Positions 1 through 7,333 of a stretch of DNA of 15,054 bases are shown piece after piece. Source of the stretch: JBDTCS01 sp039923455. GTDB taxonomy: Bacteria > Bacteroidota > Ignavibacteria > Palsa-1295. The position numbers and the translations under genes are program-made. The notes beneath the pieces were generated by a model that was given only the letters and a program-made list of their open reading frames with translations, ran no database searches and was not told where the DNA came from. Where the stretch lies: the NCBI GenBank assembly GCA_039923455.1, contig JBDTCS010000276.1, positions 1 to 15,054 on the forward strand. Reading direction: 5' to 3'. Each line of letters begins with the position of its first letter. Within the stretch, counting starts at the first letter, position 1.

Positions 1-233
1 ATGGTCTTGTTCTCGGCGGAGCGTTCTGCCGAGAGTCGATGTACTCGACAGCACCGAACGCGTCACAGGCTGCGCTTGTCGCTTTGGTTGAGCGTTTGAT
101 CCAGCAAGGATTCACCTTACTTGACGCGCAAATGCCGAGCGCACATCTAAAGCAGTTCGGACTCTTTGAGACATCGCATGCACAATATATGAAAATGCTG
201 AATGAAGCTCTTGCGCTTCATCCAGCATTTTAA
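1..233 (+). CDS. aat: Leucyl/phenylalanyl-tRNA-protein transferase, C-terminal part
   Basis: This cytoplasmic enzyme moves Leu or Phe from aminoacyl-tRNA to the N-terminus of proteins with Arg or Lys at the end, marking them for ClpS/ClpAP degradation (N-end rule). The gene is cut by the window edge. The reading frame is open from base 3 and stops at TAA 231-233, giving 76 residues of a protein usually 190-240 long. The visible part has the family signature near its start (GGAFCRESMYS, the equivalent of the usual GGxFxGESMFS), then PNASQAALVALVERL, GFTLLDAQMPSAHL and an F-G near the end, which are the conserved C-terminal blocks. The first ATG at 39 is internal to the protein and is not the start. 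The gene converges on the giant surface protein, with 20 bases between the stops and no clear terminator in the gap. Confidence 0.9.
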   Translation, partial: GLVLGGAFCRESMYSTAPNASQAALVALVERLIQQGFTLLDAQMPSAHLKQFGLFETSHAQYMKMLNEALALHPAF

Positions 234-253
234 TCAAAATCGGTTTATAAAGT

Positions 254-3200
254 TTACTCTCGCACGATCATCTTCTTGATCACCGGCTTCGCACCATCGG
301 TGATGAACTCATAGAAGAAGGTACCGCTGCCTAATTCGTGTGCGTTCAGTGTCACGTAATATCTTCCACGATCGAAGATCGTCTTATCGAGTGGTCGAGC
401 AATCTCCTTCCCTGTGACGTCAAGAATTCGCAACGTGATGACAGTATTCGTCGCACCCACATCAAAGTGAATATCGGAACCACCCGTGCCCGTGCTTGCA
501 CCGAACGGATTCGGAGTGTTCTGTTGCACGAAAGTCGCATCCGCAGAGCCAGACTCAAGATGGGCGGCGCCACACGTAGAATCAATTATGATACCCCCGC
601 TAACGGATGTCGCAGCCACTTCAACTTTGCCAGGATAGGAAGCAGTGGTTGCAAGATCTGTTCTTGCACCAAGCTTCGCAGTTTTCGATGCGAGGAAATC
701 TAAATGCAGCAATTGACCGGGCACGGTAAGCGCAGCCGTTGCAGATTTGAGCGTAAAATCAATGCGCTCCATCGGGCCGGTCTTACTCGTTGAAACTGTG
801 AGTAGCCATTCCGGTCCTGCCGTCAACGCGCCCTTTTCGAGCAACTGCAACTGCGCGATTGTTGTGTCGAATGTAATACTCCCTTTCAACTCCTGCACAT
901 TATTAGCGGCTGGTATTGCAGCCTTCAAACGAAGTTTTGCACGAACGATGTCGCCCGGACGAGCAAGATATTGATCGAATTCCACAGGCGTCAGCAGCGG
1001 ATTCTTATCTTGCGCGATCAAGTTCAGCGTCAACTTCGAGCTATCATCCATCGTAAAGATAATCGAAGAAAGTCGAGGCGTATTTTGATACGGCGTGGTC
1101 GCCAAATAATTTATCGTGATTGGCGTCGATTGTCCTTGCTGAACGATAAAATCTTTGATGATCGTACCGCAATCGAAATCGGCAGTGTTGGGTCCTGCAC
1201 AGCTAACATTGACAACGTGCAAATCCCAATCGCCCTGATTCGAAAGTGTCGTGCTCATCTGTCCCGGTGAGCCGATGTACAGCTGACCATAATCAAGCGT
1301 CGGAATGGAAAGCACCGGTACAGCTTGCGCACCGATGCCGGTGATCGCGAGTGTATCATTCTGTATGCTTCCACCCTGCCCAATCAAATTTGTCGTGAAA
1401 ACTCCACGTGCCGTTGGCGAAAATGTGATGTCAATCTTTTGTGCCGACTTTGGTGCGACTGTCACCTTGCCTGTGAGTGACGAAGTGAATGGCGGTCCAG
1501 CGGGCGCAAGTGCGACATTATCCGCCGTCAAATTCTTGATTGACGTGTTGAGAATATTCACGCTTTGGGCAGCCGTCTTTCCAACGCGAACCTTACCAAA
1601 GTTAAGTTGGACGGAATCGATAACGAGAAACGGATATTCATCCTGACCGCGAAGCTTGATGAGGCGTATCGAACCATCCTCAAAATCGAATCGCATGTCT
1701 GCCGTATGCAAAAGCTGTGGGACCTTTGGTGTGAAGGTCACATTGTACACCGATTGACCACCACCATCGAGTACACTGTCGATGTTGGACGAACCACCTG
1801 GGGTACTAAAGGAGAACTCGTTATAGCGATCGTTTACGATCGAGATCTTGCAGCGCAATATCCAATCACCAGTGTTCGTGAGCGTGAGCGGTGCAGACTT
1901 TGTACCCGGCATCACGATATCACCAAAGTCGATCACGCTGTCACTAAAGACCGGCACCGGCGCTGCGCCGACGCCGATAAGCGTTACGGAGTCGGGTTTA
2001 ATATCACCATCTCGTGCTTTCACAAATCCCGTAAAGGATCCACGAACCGTTGGTGAGAAGGTGATCGTAAATTGCGAAGTGTCGCGCGGACGAACGGTCG
2101 AGGATGTATCCGAGACAGTAAATACGGGCGGAACAGCAGTAACACTAATATTTCCGACCGTCAGAGTTTTGTTCGAGCCGTTCGAAAAACCACCGTTACG
2201 CTTTGCCGAGGTATTCACGAGTACCTTGCCGAAGTCGATCAAGCGTTGCGAAAATTGTACGAACTGCGATTGCTCTTGTGCGAGCAAGCACACCGAATCT
2301 CGGGTGCTGTCGTCGTAGATAATAACCATCCACGCAACATGCTTCAATCCAGTCTTGGCAGATGTGACGAAAGTTACCGCTAAGTTCTGCGAACCTGCAG
2401 TGTCAATACTGAATGGTCGCGCAAGCGTCGTACCTGCAACCGCGAAATCTTTCGCATCGGGGCCGGCAATATCAAGTCTTGAAATCACGAGCGGAAAATC
2501 TCCGACGTTCGATAATGTTGTATACATTGTCGATGATAAATTCGCAGGAAGTATTCCGAAGTCGAGCGTGTCGAGCGAAAGACTTGCGCGAGGAAGTGCC
2601 CCGTAACCCAACAAATAAACCGAATCATACTGCCCATTGGCTTCGGTGTGCAACCAGGCACTTGTCGGACCATGCAGGTATGGTCGGAAAGAGAGCGCAA
2701 TATTATCACTCTGTGCCGGACCGATCCCCGTAGGTGAACGCACAACCGTAAAGGGCGCAGTCTGCTTAATGATGTACGGTGTCGGCAGATAGACCGTAGT
2801 GTTGCTCGCATTGATCAGCCCAAGCGTATCCGCTTTCTTCGACCCAACTTTTACTTTACCGAAATCAATAAAATTTCTTGCGAGCGAAAGCACCGGCTCG
2901 ACTTCGTAGCCATCGAGCACAACACGTTGATTGGAATGATCGTCGTAATTAAGATCGAGCCATGCATGTCGTTGACCCGCAGGGCCTGTGCCAGGAGCGA
3001 ACGTGATCGCAAAGGTGATGCTCGAATCTGCATTGAGCAAGAAGGAACTGTCACTCGGCTCAAAATAATACGCGGAGTGGTTCGGTCCGCCGAGTAGTGC
3101 ACTTGTTATCGAGGCGGTAAGGTTACCACCGTTGAATAGCGTCACGTATCTCGTCACCCGATCTCCCCTTCGGACGCTGCCGAAGTTAAGCAAGGTTGCC

Positions 3201-4414
3201 GAGAGCACAGGTTCTGGCTCGACCCCTTCACCGAGGAGCAGTACGCTATCGAGCGCCACATTGTCCGCGCGGATGTAAAGCATTGCGCGATACTTTTGTT
3301 TTGCAAGTGGCAAAAAGTTTATACGCAGCTGCCAGTTCGCACCGGGCGTAACACTGACAGGCGAGTTAGGTTGAATAGATGGTATCGCGCTAAAGTAACC
3401 TCCTGGCGTTATCAGATCGCCAGTAATATTTAAATTCGCATTACCACCATTGTAAATGCTGATATAGCCCACGCCATTTGTATTGACACGAACCATTCCA
3501 AGATCGAGCACTTTCGTCACGACCGATAACGTCGGCGCACCGCCCAAGCCACTCAAGTGCACAATCCGCTCACGATTTGTGAGATCGGCATTGTGCGAAT
3601 AGATATGCATCTCCGCAGAGTCGTTCGTCTTTGCACCCGGCGAATACTTGATCTGAAAAGAATTTGTTTGCTCGGTTGGCAGTGTAAAATGATCTGAGCG
3701 TTGGGATGTGAAACTGAAATTCGGCGAGCCGAATATCTTCACACTATCGATCATCAATGGATCGACGCCATAGCTCGCGATGGAGTCTACAAGGGAGGCC
3801 GACGAACCGAGCAGTACGGTACCAAAATTCACGTTCTCCGATTGGATTGCAATTCCGGATGTGAAGCGCGCGAGCTCGATATTGATACCACCTGTGCCGA
3901 ATCCGTAGTAATATCCATCAGGTCGCTCGTTCAGGCGATCCTTAATTCGAAATCTAAGTGGAACTCCGGTGCTGAGATAGCGAGCAGTATAGTCATGCGA
4001 CGGTTGGTAGTTCGTCTCGAAGACTTTCAAAGAATCCTCGGTCAGTCCATAGTTAGTGCTGACCGTCATGAATATCTGATAGTTCGTACCGTTGAAACTT
4101 GGGGGATCGAGCAGTGGAAATGGTGCCGCCCAACCAGGCACATCATACGTGTAGCGCGCATCGAATCCGGCAGAATTTTGTCCTTGCCATAAACCGAAGG
4201 TGCCGGTGAGTCGTAGGCTCACACCGACTCCGACAGTGAGCGACATTCGACTACCCGTCGAGGTGCGCTGGTTTGCCGGTACAAACACCGTGTCGCGTGG
4301 CGTCGGAATGCGCCAATTCTGTGCATCGGCTGAGCTTACCGCGAACAGTGTCAGTGCACTTAGTGCGCCAAAGAAGATCGCGAGCAGATACTTATTAGGC
4401 GATGGCAAAAGCAT
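254..4414 (-). CDS. Giant secreted ASH-repeat (choice-of-anchor D) protein with T9SS sorting domain
   Basis: This is a predicted cell-surface or secreted protein of 1386 residues from the chosen ATG (4412-4414). That start gives a clean signal peptide (residues 1-32, hydrophobic core LLAIFFGALSALTLFAV, then SADAQ). The frame stays open to a TTG at 4601-4603, and ATGs at 4546 and 4525 are possible, but these place 37-63 extra residues before the signal. No start has a good ribosome binding site. After an N-terminal domain (about 40-187) come nine Ig-like repeats of 101-109 residues, each opening with a version of LDFGxVxxG (near residues 197, 306, 411, 518, 619, 728, 830, 939 and 1042). A cohesin-like domain (about 1140-1285) and a C-terminal sorting domain (about 1293-1386) follow. 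The sorting domain shows NTPNPF, a LRILDVTGKEI strand and a basic KKMIVRE end, typical of T9SS type A cargo. The repeats are known in adhesin-like and structural proteins; the ligand here is unknown. Confidence 0.88.
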   Translation of the reverse strand: MLLPSPNKYLLAIFFGALSALTLFAVSSADAQNWRIPTPRDTVFVPANQRTSTGSRMSLTVGVGVSLRLTGTFGLWQGQNSAGFDARYTYDVPGWAAPFPLLDPPSFNGTNYQIFMTVSTNYGLTEDSLKVFETNYQPSHDYTARYLSTGVPLRFRIKDRLNERPDGYYYGFGTGGINIELARFTSGIAIQSENVNFGTVLLGSSASLVDSIASYGVDPLMIDSVKIFGSPNFSFTSQRSDHFTLPTEQTNSFQIKYSPGAKTNDSAEMHIYSHNADLTNRERIVHLSGLGGAPTLSVVTKVLDLGMVRVNTNGVGYISIYNGGNANLNITGDLITPGGYFSAIPSIQPNSPVSVTPGANWQLRINFLPLAKQKYRAMLYIRADNVALDSVLLLGEGVEPEPVLSATLLNFGSVRRGDRVTRYVTLFNGGNLTASITSALLGGPNHSAYYFEPSDSSFLLNADSSITFAITFAPGTGPAGQRHAWLDLNYDDHSNQRVVLDGYEVEPVLSLARNFIDFGKVKVGSKKADTLGLINASNTTVYLPTPYIIKQTAPFTVVRSPTGIGPAQSDNIALSFRPYLHGPTSAWLHTEANGQYDSVYLLGYGALPRASLSLDTLDFGILPANLSSTMYTTLSNVGDFPLVISRLDIAGPDAKDFAVAGTTLARPFSIDTAGSQNLAVTFVTSAKTGLKHVAWMVIIYDDSTRDSVCLLAQEQSQFVQFSQRLIDFGKVLVNTSAKRNGGFSNGSNKTLTVGNISVTAVPPVFTVSDTSSTVRPRDTSQFTITFSPTVRGSFTGFVKARDGDIKPDSVTLIGVGAAPVPVFSDSVIDFGDIVMPGTKSAPLTLTNTGDWILRCKISIVNDRYNEFSFSTPGGSSNIDSVLDGGGQSVYNVTFTPKVPQLLHTADMRFDFEDGSIRLIKLRGQDEYPFLVIDSVQLNFGKVRVGKTAAQSVNILNTSIKNLTADNVALAPAGPPFTSSLTGKVTVAPKSAQKIDITFSPTARGVFTTNLIGQGGSIQNDTLAITGIGAQAVPVLSIPTLDYGQLYIGSPGQMSTTLSNQGDWDLHVVNVSCAGPNTADFDCGTIIKDFIVQQGQSTPITINYLATTPYQNTPRLSSIIFTMDDSSKLTLNLIAQDKNPLLTPVEFDQYLARPGDIVRAKLRLKAAIPAANNVQELKGSITFDTTIAQLQLLEKGALTAGPEWLLTVSTSKTGPMERIDFTLKSATAALTVPGQLLHLDFLASKTAKLGARTDLATTASYPGKVEVAATSVSGGIIIDSTCGAAHLESGSADATFVQQNTPNPFGASTGTGGSDIHFDVGATNTVITLRILDVTGKEIARPLDKTIFDRGRYYVTLNAHELGSGTFFYEFITDGAKPVIKKMIVRE
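1004..3520 (-). repeat. Coding tandem array: four A-B pairs of ASH-like domains
   Basis: Repeats 2-9 of the giant protein alternate between two types. Type A (repeats 2, 4, 6, 8) ends in DSVxLxGxGAxPxPVLS-like sequence and is 101-105 residues long. Type B (repeats 3, 5, 7, 9) has LSNxGDWxL-like sequence, a Y/F-x-D-D-x-S turn before the last strand and a LxAQDxxP-like end, and is 107-109 residues long. The pattern implies that a unit of about 210 residues (about 630 bp) was duplicated. The copies have diverged widely at DNA level, so this is an old protein-level repeat. Confidence 0.65.
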
Positions 4415-4847
4415 ATCGCTTGCGCGAACGGACAGGCGCTCGAATTCGAACGATAGAGGTGTTATCGCAACAGGGCCATCCTTTGGAGCGGTCGAATCGC
4501 CTGATCGTTGATCGGCTGCTCTCATAAGGTCATTTTGATTACGCATGTAGTATCCACGAGCTAACAAAGTATCTATGGTTGGAAATTCTTCAGAAGAAAA
4601 CAATCATTCCGTCAGTGCATCTGCAATCTGAAAAGTCACAACACAAATTTGTTGTGCTCTTCTTTCATGTCTACTTCTGATTTTGTTTACTTCTGATAAA
4701 GAATAACCAAGACCTCCGTACTTACCAATCCCTTCGGTCACTATTTTGATTCGAAGAGGTGCAAGCTACAGAGTCCAATCTAATCTTCACCCCAGATTGG
4801 CAGGGTTGGGCGATACAAGGCAATCAGAGAACATATTAAGAGCTCAC

Positions 4848-4873
4848 CAACATCGAAGAAAGCTTCGATGTTG
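4848..4873. repeat. Perfect 11-bp hairpin with 4-base loop
   Basis: CAACATCGAAG (4848-4858) and CTTCGATGTTG (4863-4873) are perfect inverted copies around the loop AAAG. Neither strand has a T-run after the stem, so it does not look like an intrinsic terminator. Its role is unknown; an operator or an RNA structure is possible. Confidence 0.6.
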
Positions 4874-4999
4874 AATGATGTAGAATGTTTCGAAAGAGGT
4901 GTTTCCTTCAAAAGTATTCTATCATGCCTTTGCTGCGTATGGGCGCAACAAAAGCCAGACTCCACTTGGACCACGGATGATTGATTACTTGACAATCCG

Positions 5000-5028
5000 T
5001 TGTCACAAAAAGGCTTCGGAAATATACT
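5000..5028 (+). promoter_or_regulatory. Sigma70-like promoter upstream of the NDUFA9-like gene
   Basis: TTGTCA (5000-5005) and TATACT (5023-5028) are separated by 17 bases, matching the sigma70 consensus at 10 of 12 positions. Transcription would begin near 5035, giving a leader of about 190 bases before the ATG at 5227. The long leader and the unknown promoter preferences of this lineage lower confidence. Confidence 0.35.
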
Positions 5029-5226
5029 CAATTTTTGAGCGCTTTCCAACTATTTCAGGCAGATATAGGCTAAACAATCAGCCAAGAAGCCGTACATCTT
5101 AAACCTGAATTCTCTAAGAGCAGTTTCTCGGATCCGGCCTGGAAGCCTACTTTGAACTTGAACCATTTTGCAAAACTTTGCCTCTATGTCGCGATAGCCC
5201 CAGCTTAATTTTCTGCCGAAAATCCT

Positions 5227-6168
5227 ATGCATATTCTTCTTACTGGCCCAACGGGCTTTATTGGGACCCAAGTGCTTGCAGAACTAATTGCAGCCCGACA
5301 CCTCGTTACTTGTGTCGTTCACAACCAAAAAGCCCAAGATCAGCTCAAATCCGCTGGTTTTACTGGCACGATTGTCCTTGGAGACGTTTCGAAAAAGAAC
5401 TCACTTCAGAAGGTTGACGAGTATCTTTCTTCTGGACAAATAGAGGCAATCATATATTTGCCGGGTCTACTTCGAGAATTTCCTTCTAAGGGAATTACCT
5501 TTCAAGGTGTGCATTTTGATGGCGTGAAAAACTTGGTTGGGCTGTCAAAGAAGCACGGCATTCGACGCTGGCTCCAAATGTCGGCGCTCGGGGCAAGTAA
5601 AAACTCGACGACCGGTTACTTCAAAACCAAGTGGGCAGCCGAAGAACTACTCAGAACGAGTGGGCTCGATTGGACAATCTTTCGACCGTCGGTTATTTTC
5701 AGTGACACGCCAACAACCAGAATGAACTTCGCTGGTGAACTTGGAAACGTCGCGAAAATGGCGCCCTTCCTTCCGGTCTTCGGCGATGGGAAATACCGTT
5801 TACAGCCTGTATCAATTCAGGAAGTAGCGGGCTCGATGGTGCGCGCACTGAAGATGCCTGAGACGATTGGTCAAACCTACGAATTGGGCGGACCTGAAAA
5901 ACTTTCGTACAACGAAGTTATGATCCAAATCGCAACGGCGATGGGAAAACGAAAGCCAATCGTGCACATACCGTTTTGGATGATCCGCCCGATCGCATCG
6001 TTGCTTGATGGTTTTTCATTTTTTCCAGTGACGAATGATCAACTCACGATGCTCCTCAATGAAAATATTGTGCACGACGCAAACGAGGAAGCAAAGTTCG
6101 CACGGACGTTTGGAATGGAGCAAATGCGTTTTAGTACGGGAATGCAAGGCTATTTTGCGAAGCGATAA
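5227..6168 (+). CDS. NAD(P)-binding Rossmann-fold protein, atypical SDR / NDUFA9-like
   Basis: A 313-residue cytoplasmic protein of the atypical (extended-like) short-chain dehydrogenase superfamily. The N-terminal MHILLTGPTGFIG carries the GxxGxxG dinucleotide-binding loop (G7, G10, G13). LGDV follows at about 51-54, MSALGA at 118-123, and a Tyr-x-x-x-Lys pair (Y131, K135) stands at the usual active-site place. IFRPSVIF (151-158) is the typical strand after it. This arrangement is common in relatives of the complex I subunit NDUFA9 and in NAD-dependent epimerase/dehydratase proteins, whose bacterial substrates are mostly unknown. The C-terminal half has a hydrophobic stretch (IPFWMIRPIASLLDGFSFFP) that could associate with membrane. 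The ATG at 5227 puts the nucleotide-binding strand at residue 1, as expected; no Shine-Dalgarno sequence is evident. It stands alone, 169 bases before the response regulator. The substrate cannot be named from sequence. Confidence 0.85.
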   Translation: MHILLTGPTGFIGTQVLAELIAARHLVTCVVHNQKAQDQLKSAGFTGTIVLGDVSKKNSLQKVDEYLSSGQIEAIIYLPGLLREFPSKGITFQGVHFDGVKNLVGLSKKHGIRRWLQMSALGASKNSTTGYFKTKWAAEELLRTSGLDWTIFRPSVIFSDTPTTRMNFAGELGNVAKMAPFLPVFGDGKYRLQPVSIQEVAGSMVRALKMPETIGQTYELGGPEKLSYNEVMIQIATAMGKRKPIVHIPFWMIRPIASLLDGFSFFPVTNDQLTMLLNENIVHDANEEAKFARTFGMEQMRFSTGMQGYFAKR

Positions 6169-6203
6169 CGGCTGGATTTGCATTCGCACTTTTCGGTTGT
6201 AGA

Positions 6204-6231
6204 TTGACCAGGCTAATAAAGGCCGTATATT
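6204..6231 (+). promoter_or_regulatory. Sigma70-like promoter for the response regulator
   Basis: TTGACC (6204-6209) and TATATT (6226-6231) lie 16 bases apart, each matching 5 of 6 consensus positions. The predicted start is near 6238, leaving a leader of about 100 bases. The leader contains a 7-bp stem (6293-6299 with 6311-6317, one G-U pair) ending 20 bases before the ATG. Confidence 0.4.
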
Positions 6232-6337
6232 TACTGGAGTTGTGAGGCGCACTTCAATTATCGCCCGAGTTGTGTTACTTCCTTTTAAGTCCGCTGGGGC
6301 GCCTTGCTGCCTCCAGCATATATCCGAATGTGAATAG

Positions 6338-6982
6338 ATGATTCGAGTACTCATCGCCGATGATCATGCCATAGTTCGTGAAGGTCTCAAGCAGATCGTT
6401 GCGCAGACTTCCGACATCCTCGTGATAGGTGAAGCCACATCTGCAGCGGACGTAACTTCGAAATTACGAATCGCTGTGCCTGATCTGTTGCTGCTCGACA
6501 TTTCGATGCCTGGGAGAAGCGGACTCGATGTCCTGATAGAAGTTCGGCGGGACTATCCAACGCTTCCGGTTTTGATCCTTAGCCTACATACAGAAGATCA
6601 GTACGCGTTGCGCACTCTGAAGGCCGGAGCTGCGGGCTATCTCACAAAAGAGAGTGCACCCGATCAACTCATTGCGGCGATTCGGAAAGCTGCCTCAGGC
6701 GGAAAATATTTATCCCCGCATCTCGCCGAGAAGATTGCACTCTATATGGTGGATGATAAAGGTGTGCTCGCGCACGAGTTATTATCCAATCGAGAGTTCC
6801 AAGTTTTTCGTATGATCGCGCTCGGAAAAACTGTCACCGAGATTGCAGATGAGCTTTCACTATCGGTAAAGACCATCTCAACAAATCGGACTCGCATTCT
6901 AGAGAAGATGCGGATGCGAACTAATGCCGAGATAACGCAATACGCGATGCAGAATAGCTTAGTGGATCTAACGAAAGGATAA
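6338..6982 (+). CDS. NarL/FixJ (LuxR-type) response regulator, orphan
   Basis: This 214-residue two-component response regulator is expected to bind DNA as a dimer after phosphorylation. The receiver domain (1-118) has the acidic pair D8-D9, the phospho-acceptor D54 (LLLDISMPG), the switch S82 and the conserved K104, so it should be phosphorylatable. The C-terminal LuxR-type helix-turn-helix (about 147-207) reads LSNREFQVFRMIALGKTVTEIA then LSVKTISTNRTRILEKM, all canonical. Length is normal for the family. No histidine kinase lies beside it in the window, so the partner must be encoded elsewhere. The stop is followed within 15 bases by a palindrome suited to a dimeric regulator or to termination (6997-7030). 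The target genes are unknown. Confidence 0.95.
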   Translation: MIRVLIADDHAIVREGLKQIVAQTSDILVIGEATSAADVTSKLRIAVPDLLLLDISMPGRSGLDVLIEVRRDYPTLPVLILSLHTEDQYALRTLKAGAAGYLTKESAPDQLIAAIRKAASGGKYLSPHLAEKIALYMVDDKGVLAHELLSNREFQVFRMIALGKTVTEIADELSLSVKTISTNRTRILEKMRMRTNAEITQYAMQNSLVDLTKG

Positions 6983-6993
6983 GGTATCAATTT

Positions 6994-7042
6994 ATCGTGT
7001 AGGACAACGTCCTACACTTCTATATTTTTTGTCCTACACGAT
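6994..7042 (+). promoter_or_regulatory. Palindrome with a third repeated arm: terminator and/or operator
   Basis: GTGTAGGAC (6997-7005), loop AAC, and GTCCTACAC (7009-7017) form a perfect 9-bp stem right after the response regulator gene. TTCTATATTTTTT (7018-7030) follows, which suits an intrinsic terminator. Then GTCCTACACGAT (7031-7042) repeats the right arm, and it could pair with ATCGTGTAGGAC (6994-7005) over 12 bp. The first arm can therefore pair with either the second or the third, giving two mutually exclusive structures. As DNA, three half-sites of this kind could also be an operator; the outline is similar to the GacA box (TGTAAG-N6-CTTACA) of other LuxR-type regulators. Confidence 0.55.
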
Positions 7043-7282
7043 TTGCAGCCATCCGCCGATAGTTTAAAGACGTTTTAACTGTTATCATTGCATAAGATTA
7101 TTCGCGACCAGTACAACGGTCCGAATAATTTCCTTAAAGACAAGCCGTTGTGTCTTATACGTAGATTTTAACAATGATTTTAGGATGAGCCTCTGGCCAT
7201 CAAAGTATAGATTTTTCTCTCCCACATATTGACGGACCAGGCCCCGACTCACTCCCCAAGATGGAGCCGGGGTCTTTTTTTT
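7043..7282 (+). ncRNA. Candidate structured small RNA or long structured 3' UTR
   Basis: No protein is recognisable here, but stem-loops follow one another on the plus strand. An A/T-rich stem lies at 7061-7080 (AGTT-x-AAA with TTT-x-AACT). A 12-bp stem with one bulged C lies at 7097-7129 (ATTATTCG and GACC pair with GGTC and CGAATAAT). A 6-bp stem lies at 7137-7156 (AAGACA/TGTCTT), and a strong terminator at 7240-7282. The terminator is about 220 bases beyond the one expected for the response regulator, so something upstream of it is probably transcribed. No convincing promoter is visible, which leaves read-through from the regulator as the main alternative. GGA triplets occur in the 3' part (near 7183, 7234 and 7263). 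The boundaries given are approximate. Confidence 0.3.
7240..7282 (+). terminator. Strong intrinsic terminator
   Basis: GGCCCCGACTC (7240-7250) pairs with GAGCCGGGGTC (7264-7274) with one mismatch and one G-T pair, around a 13-base loop. Eight T residues (7275-7282) follow. It works for plus-strand transcription; the nearest plus-strand gene ends 257 bases upstream. It may also slow minus-strand transcripts leaving the SDR gene, but there is no T-run on that side. Confidence 0.85.
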
Positions 7283-7333
7283 GGCTTATATCGAGTTACT
7301 GGGCTAATTACGTAGTTATTTTGGCCGCCCTAC

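Larger units (their letters stand above)
4604..5226. other. Long intergenic region with no recognisable gene
   Basis: This stretch lies between the 5' end of the giant surface protein and the NDUFA9-like gene, which point away from each other, so it should hold divergent promoters. Short open frames exist on both strands (for example 4780-5049 minus and 4899-5102 plus), but none resembles a family I know and none has a ribosome binding site. Visible structure includes a CACAAC/GTTGTG inverted repeat (4637-4656), two copies of TACTTCTGAT 16 bases apart (4672 and 4688), a perfect hairpin at 4848-4873 and a promoter-like pair at 5000-5028. Confidence 0.6.

Noticed and set aside
1565..2056. Plus-strand open frames across the giant gene (for example 1565-2056 and 3701-4192)
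   Set aside because: They are antisense to a continuous, domain-rich protein, and their translations are low in hydrophobic structure and unlike any family.
4780..5049. 89-codon minus-strand open frame in the long intergenic region
   Set aside because: No recognisable family and no ribosome binding site. An overlapping plus-strand frame is equally open, and a perfect hairpin lies inside it. Not enough to call a gene.
5050..5271. 73-codon minus-strand open frame overlapping the NDUFA9-like start
   Set aside because: It overlaps a well-supported gene and its composition does not look like a protein family.
6994..7042. Repeated GTCCTACAC arms as the start of a CRISPR array
   Set aside because: Only three short arms in mixed orientation, with no regular spacers and no cas genes.
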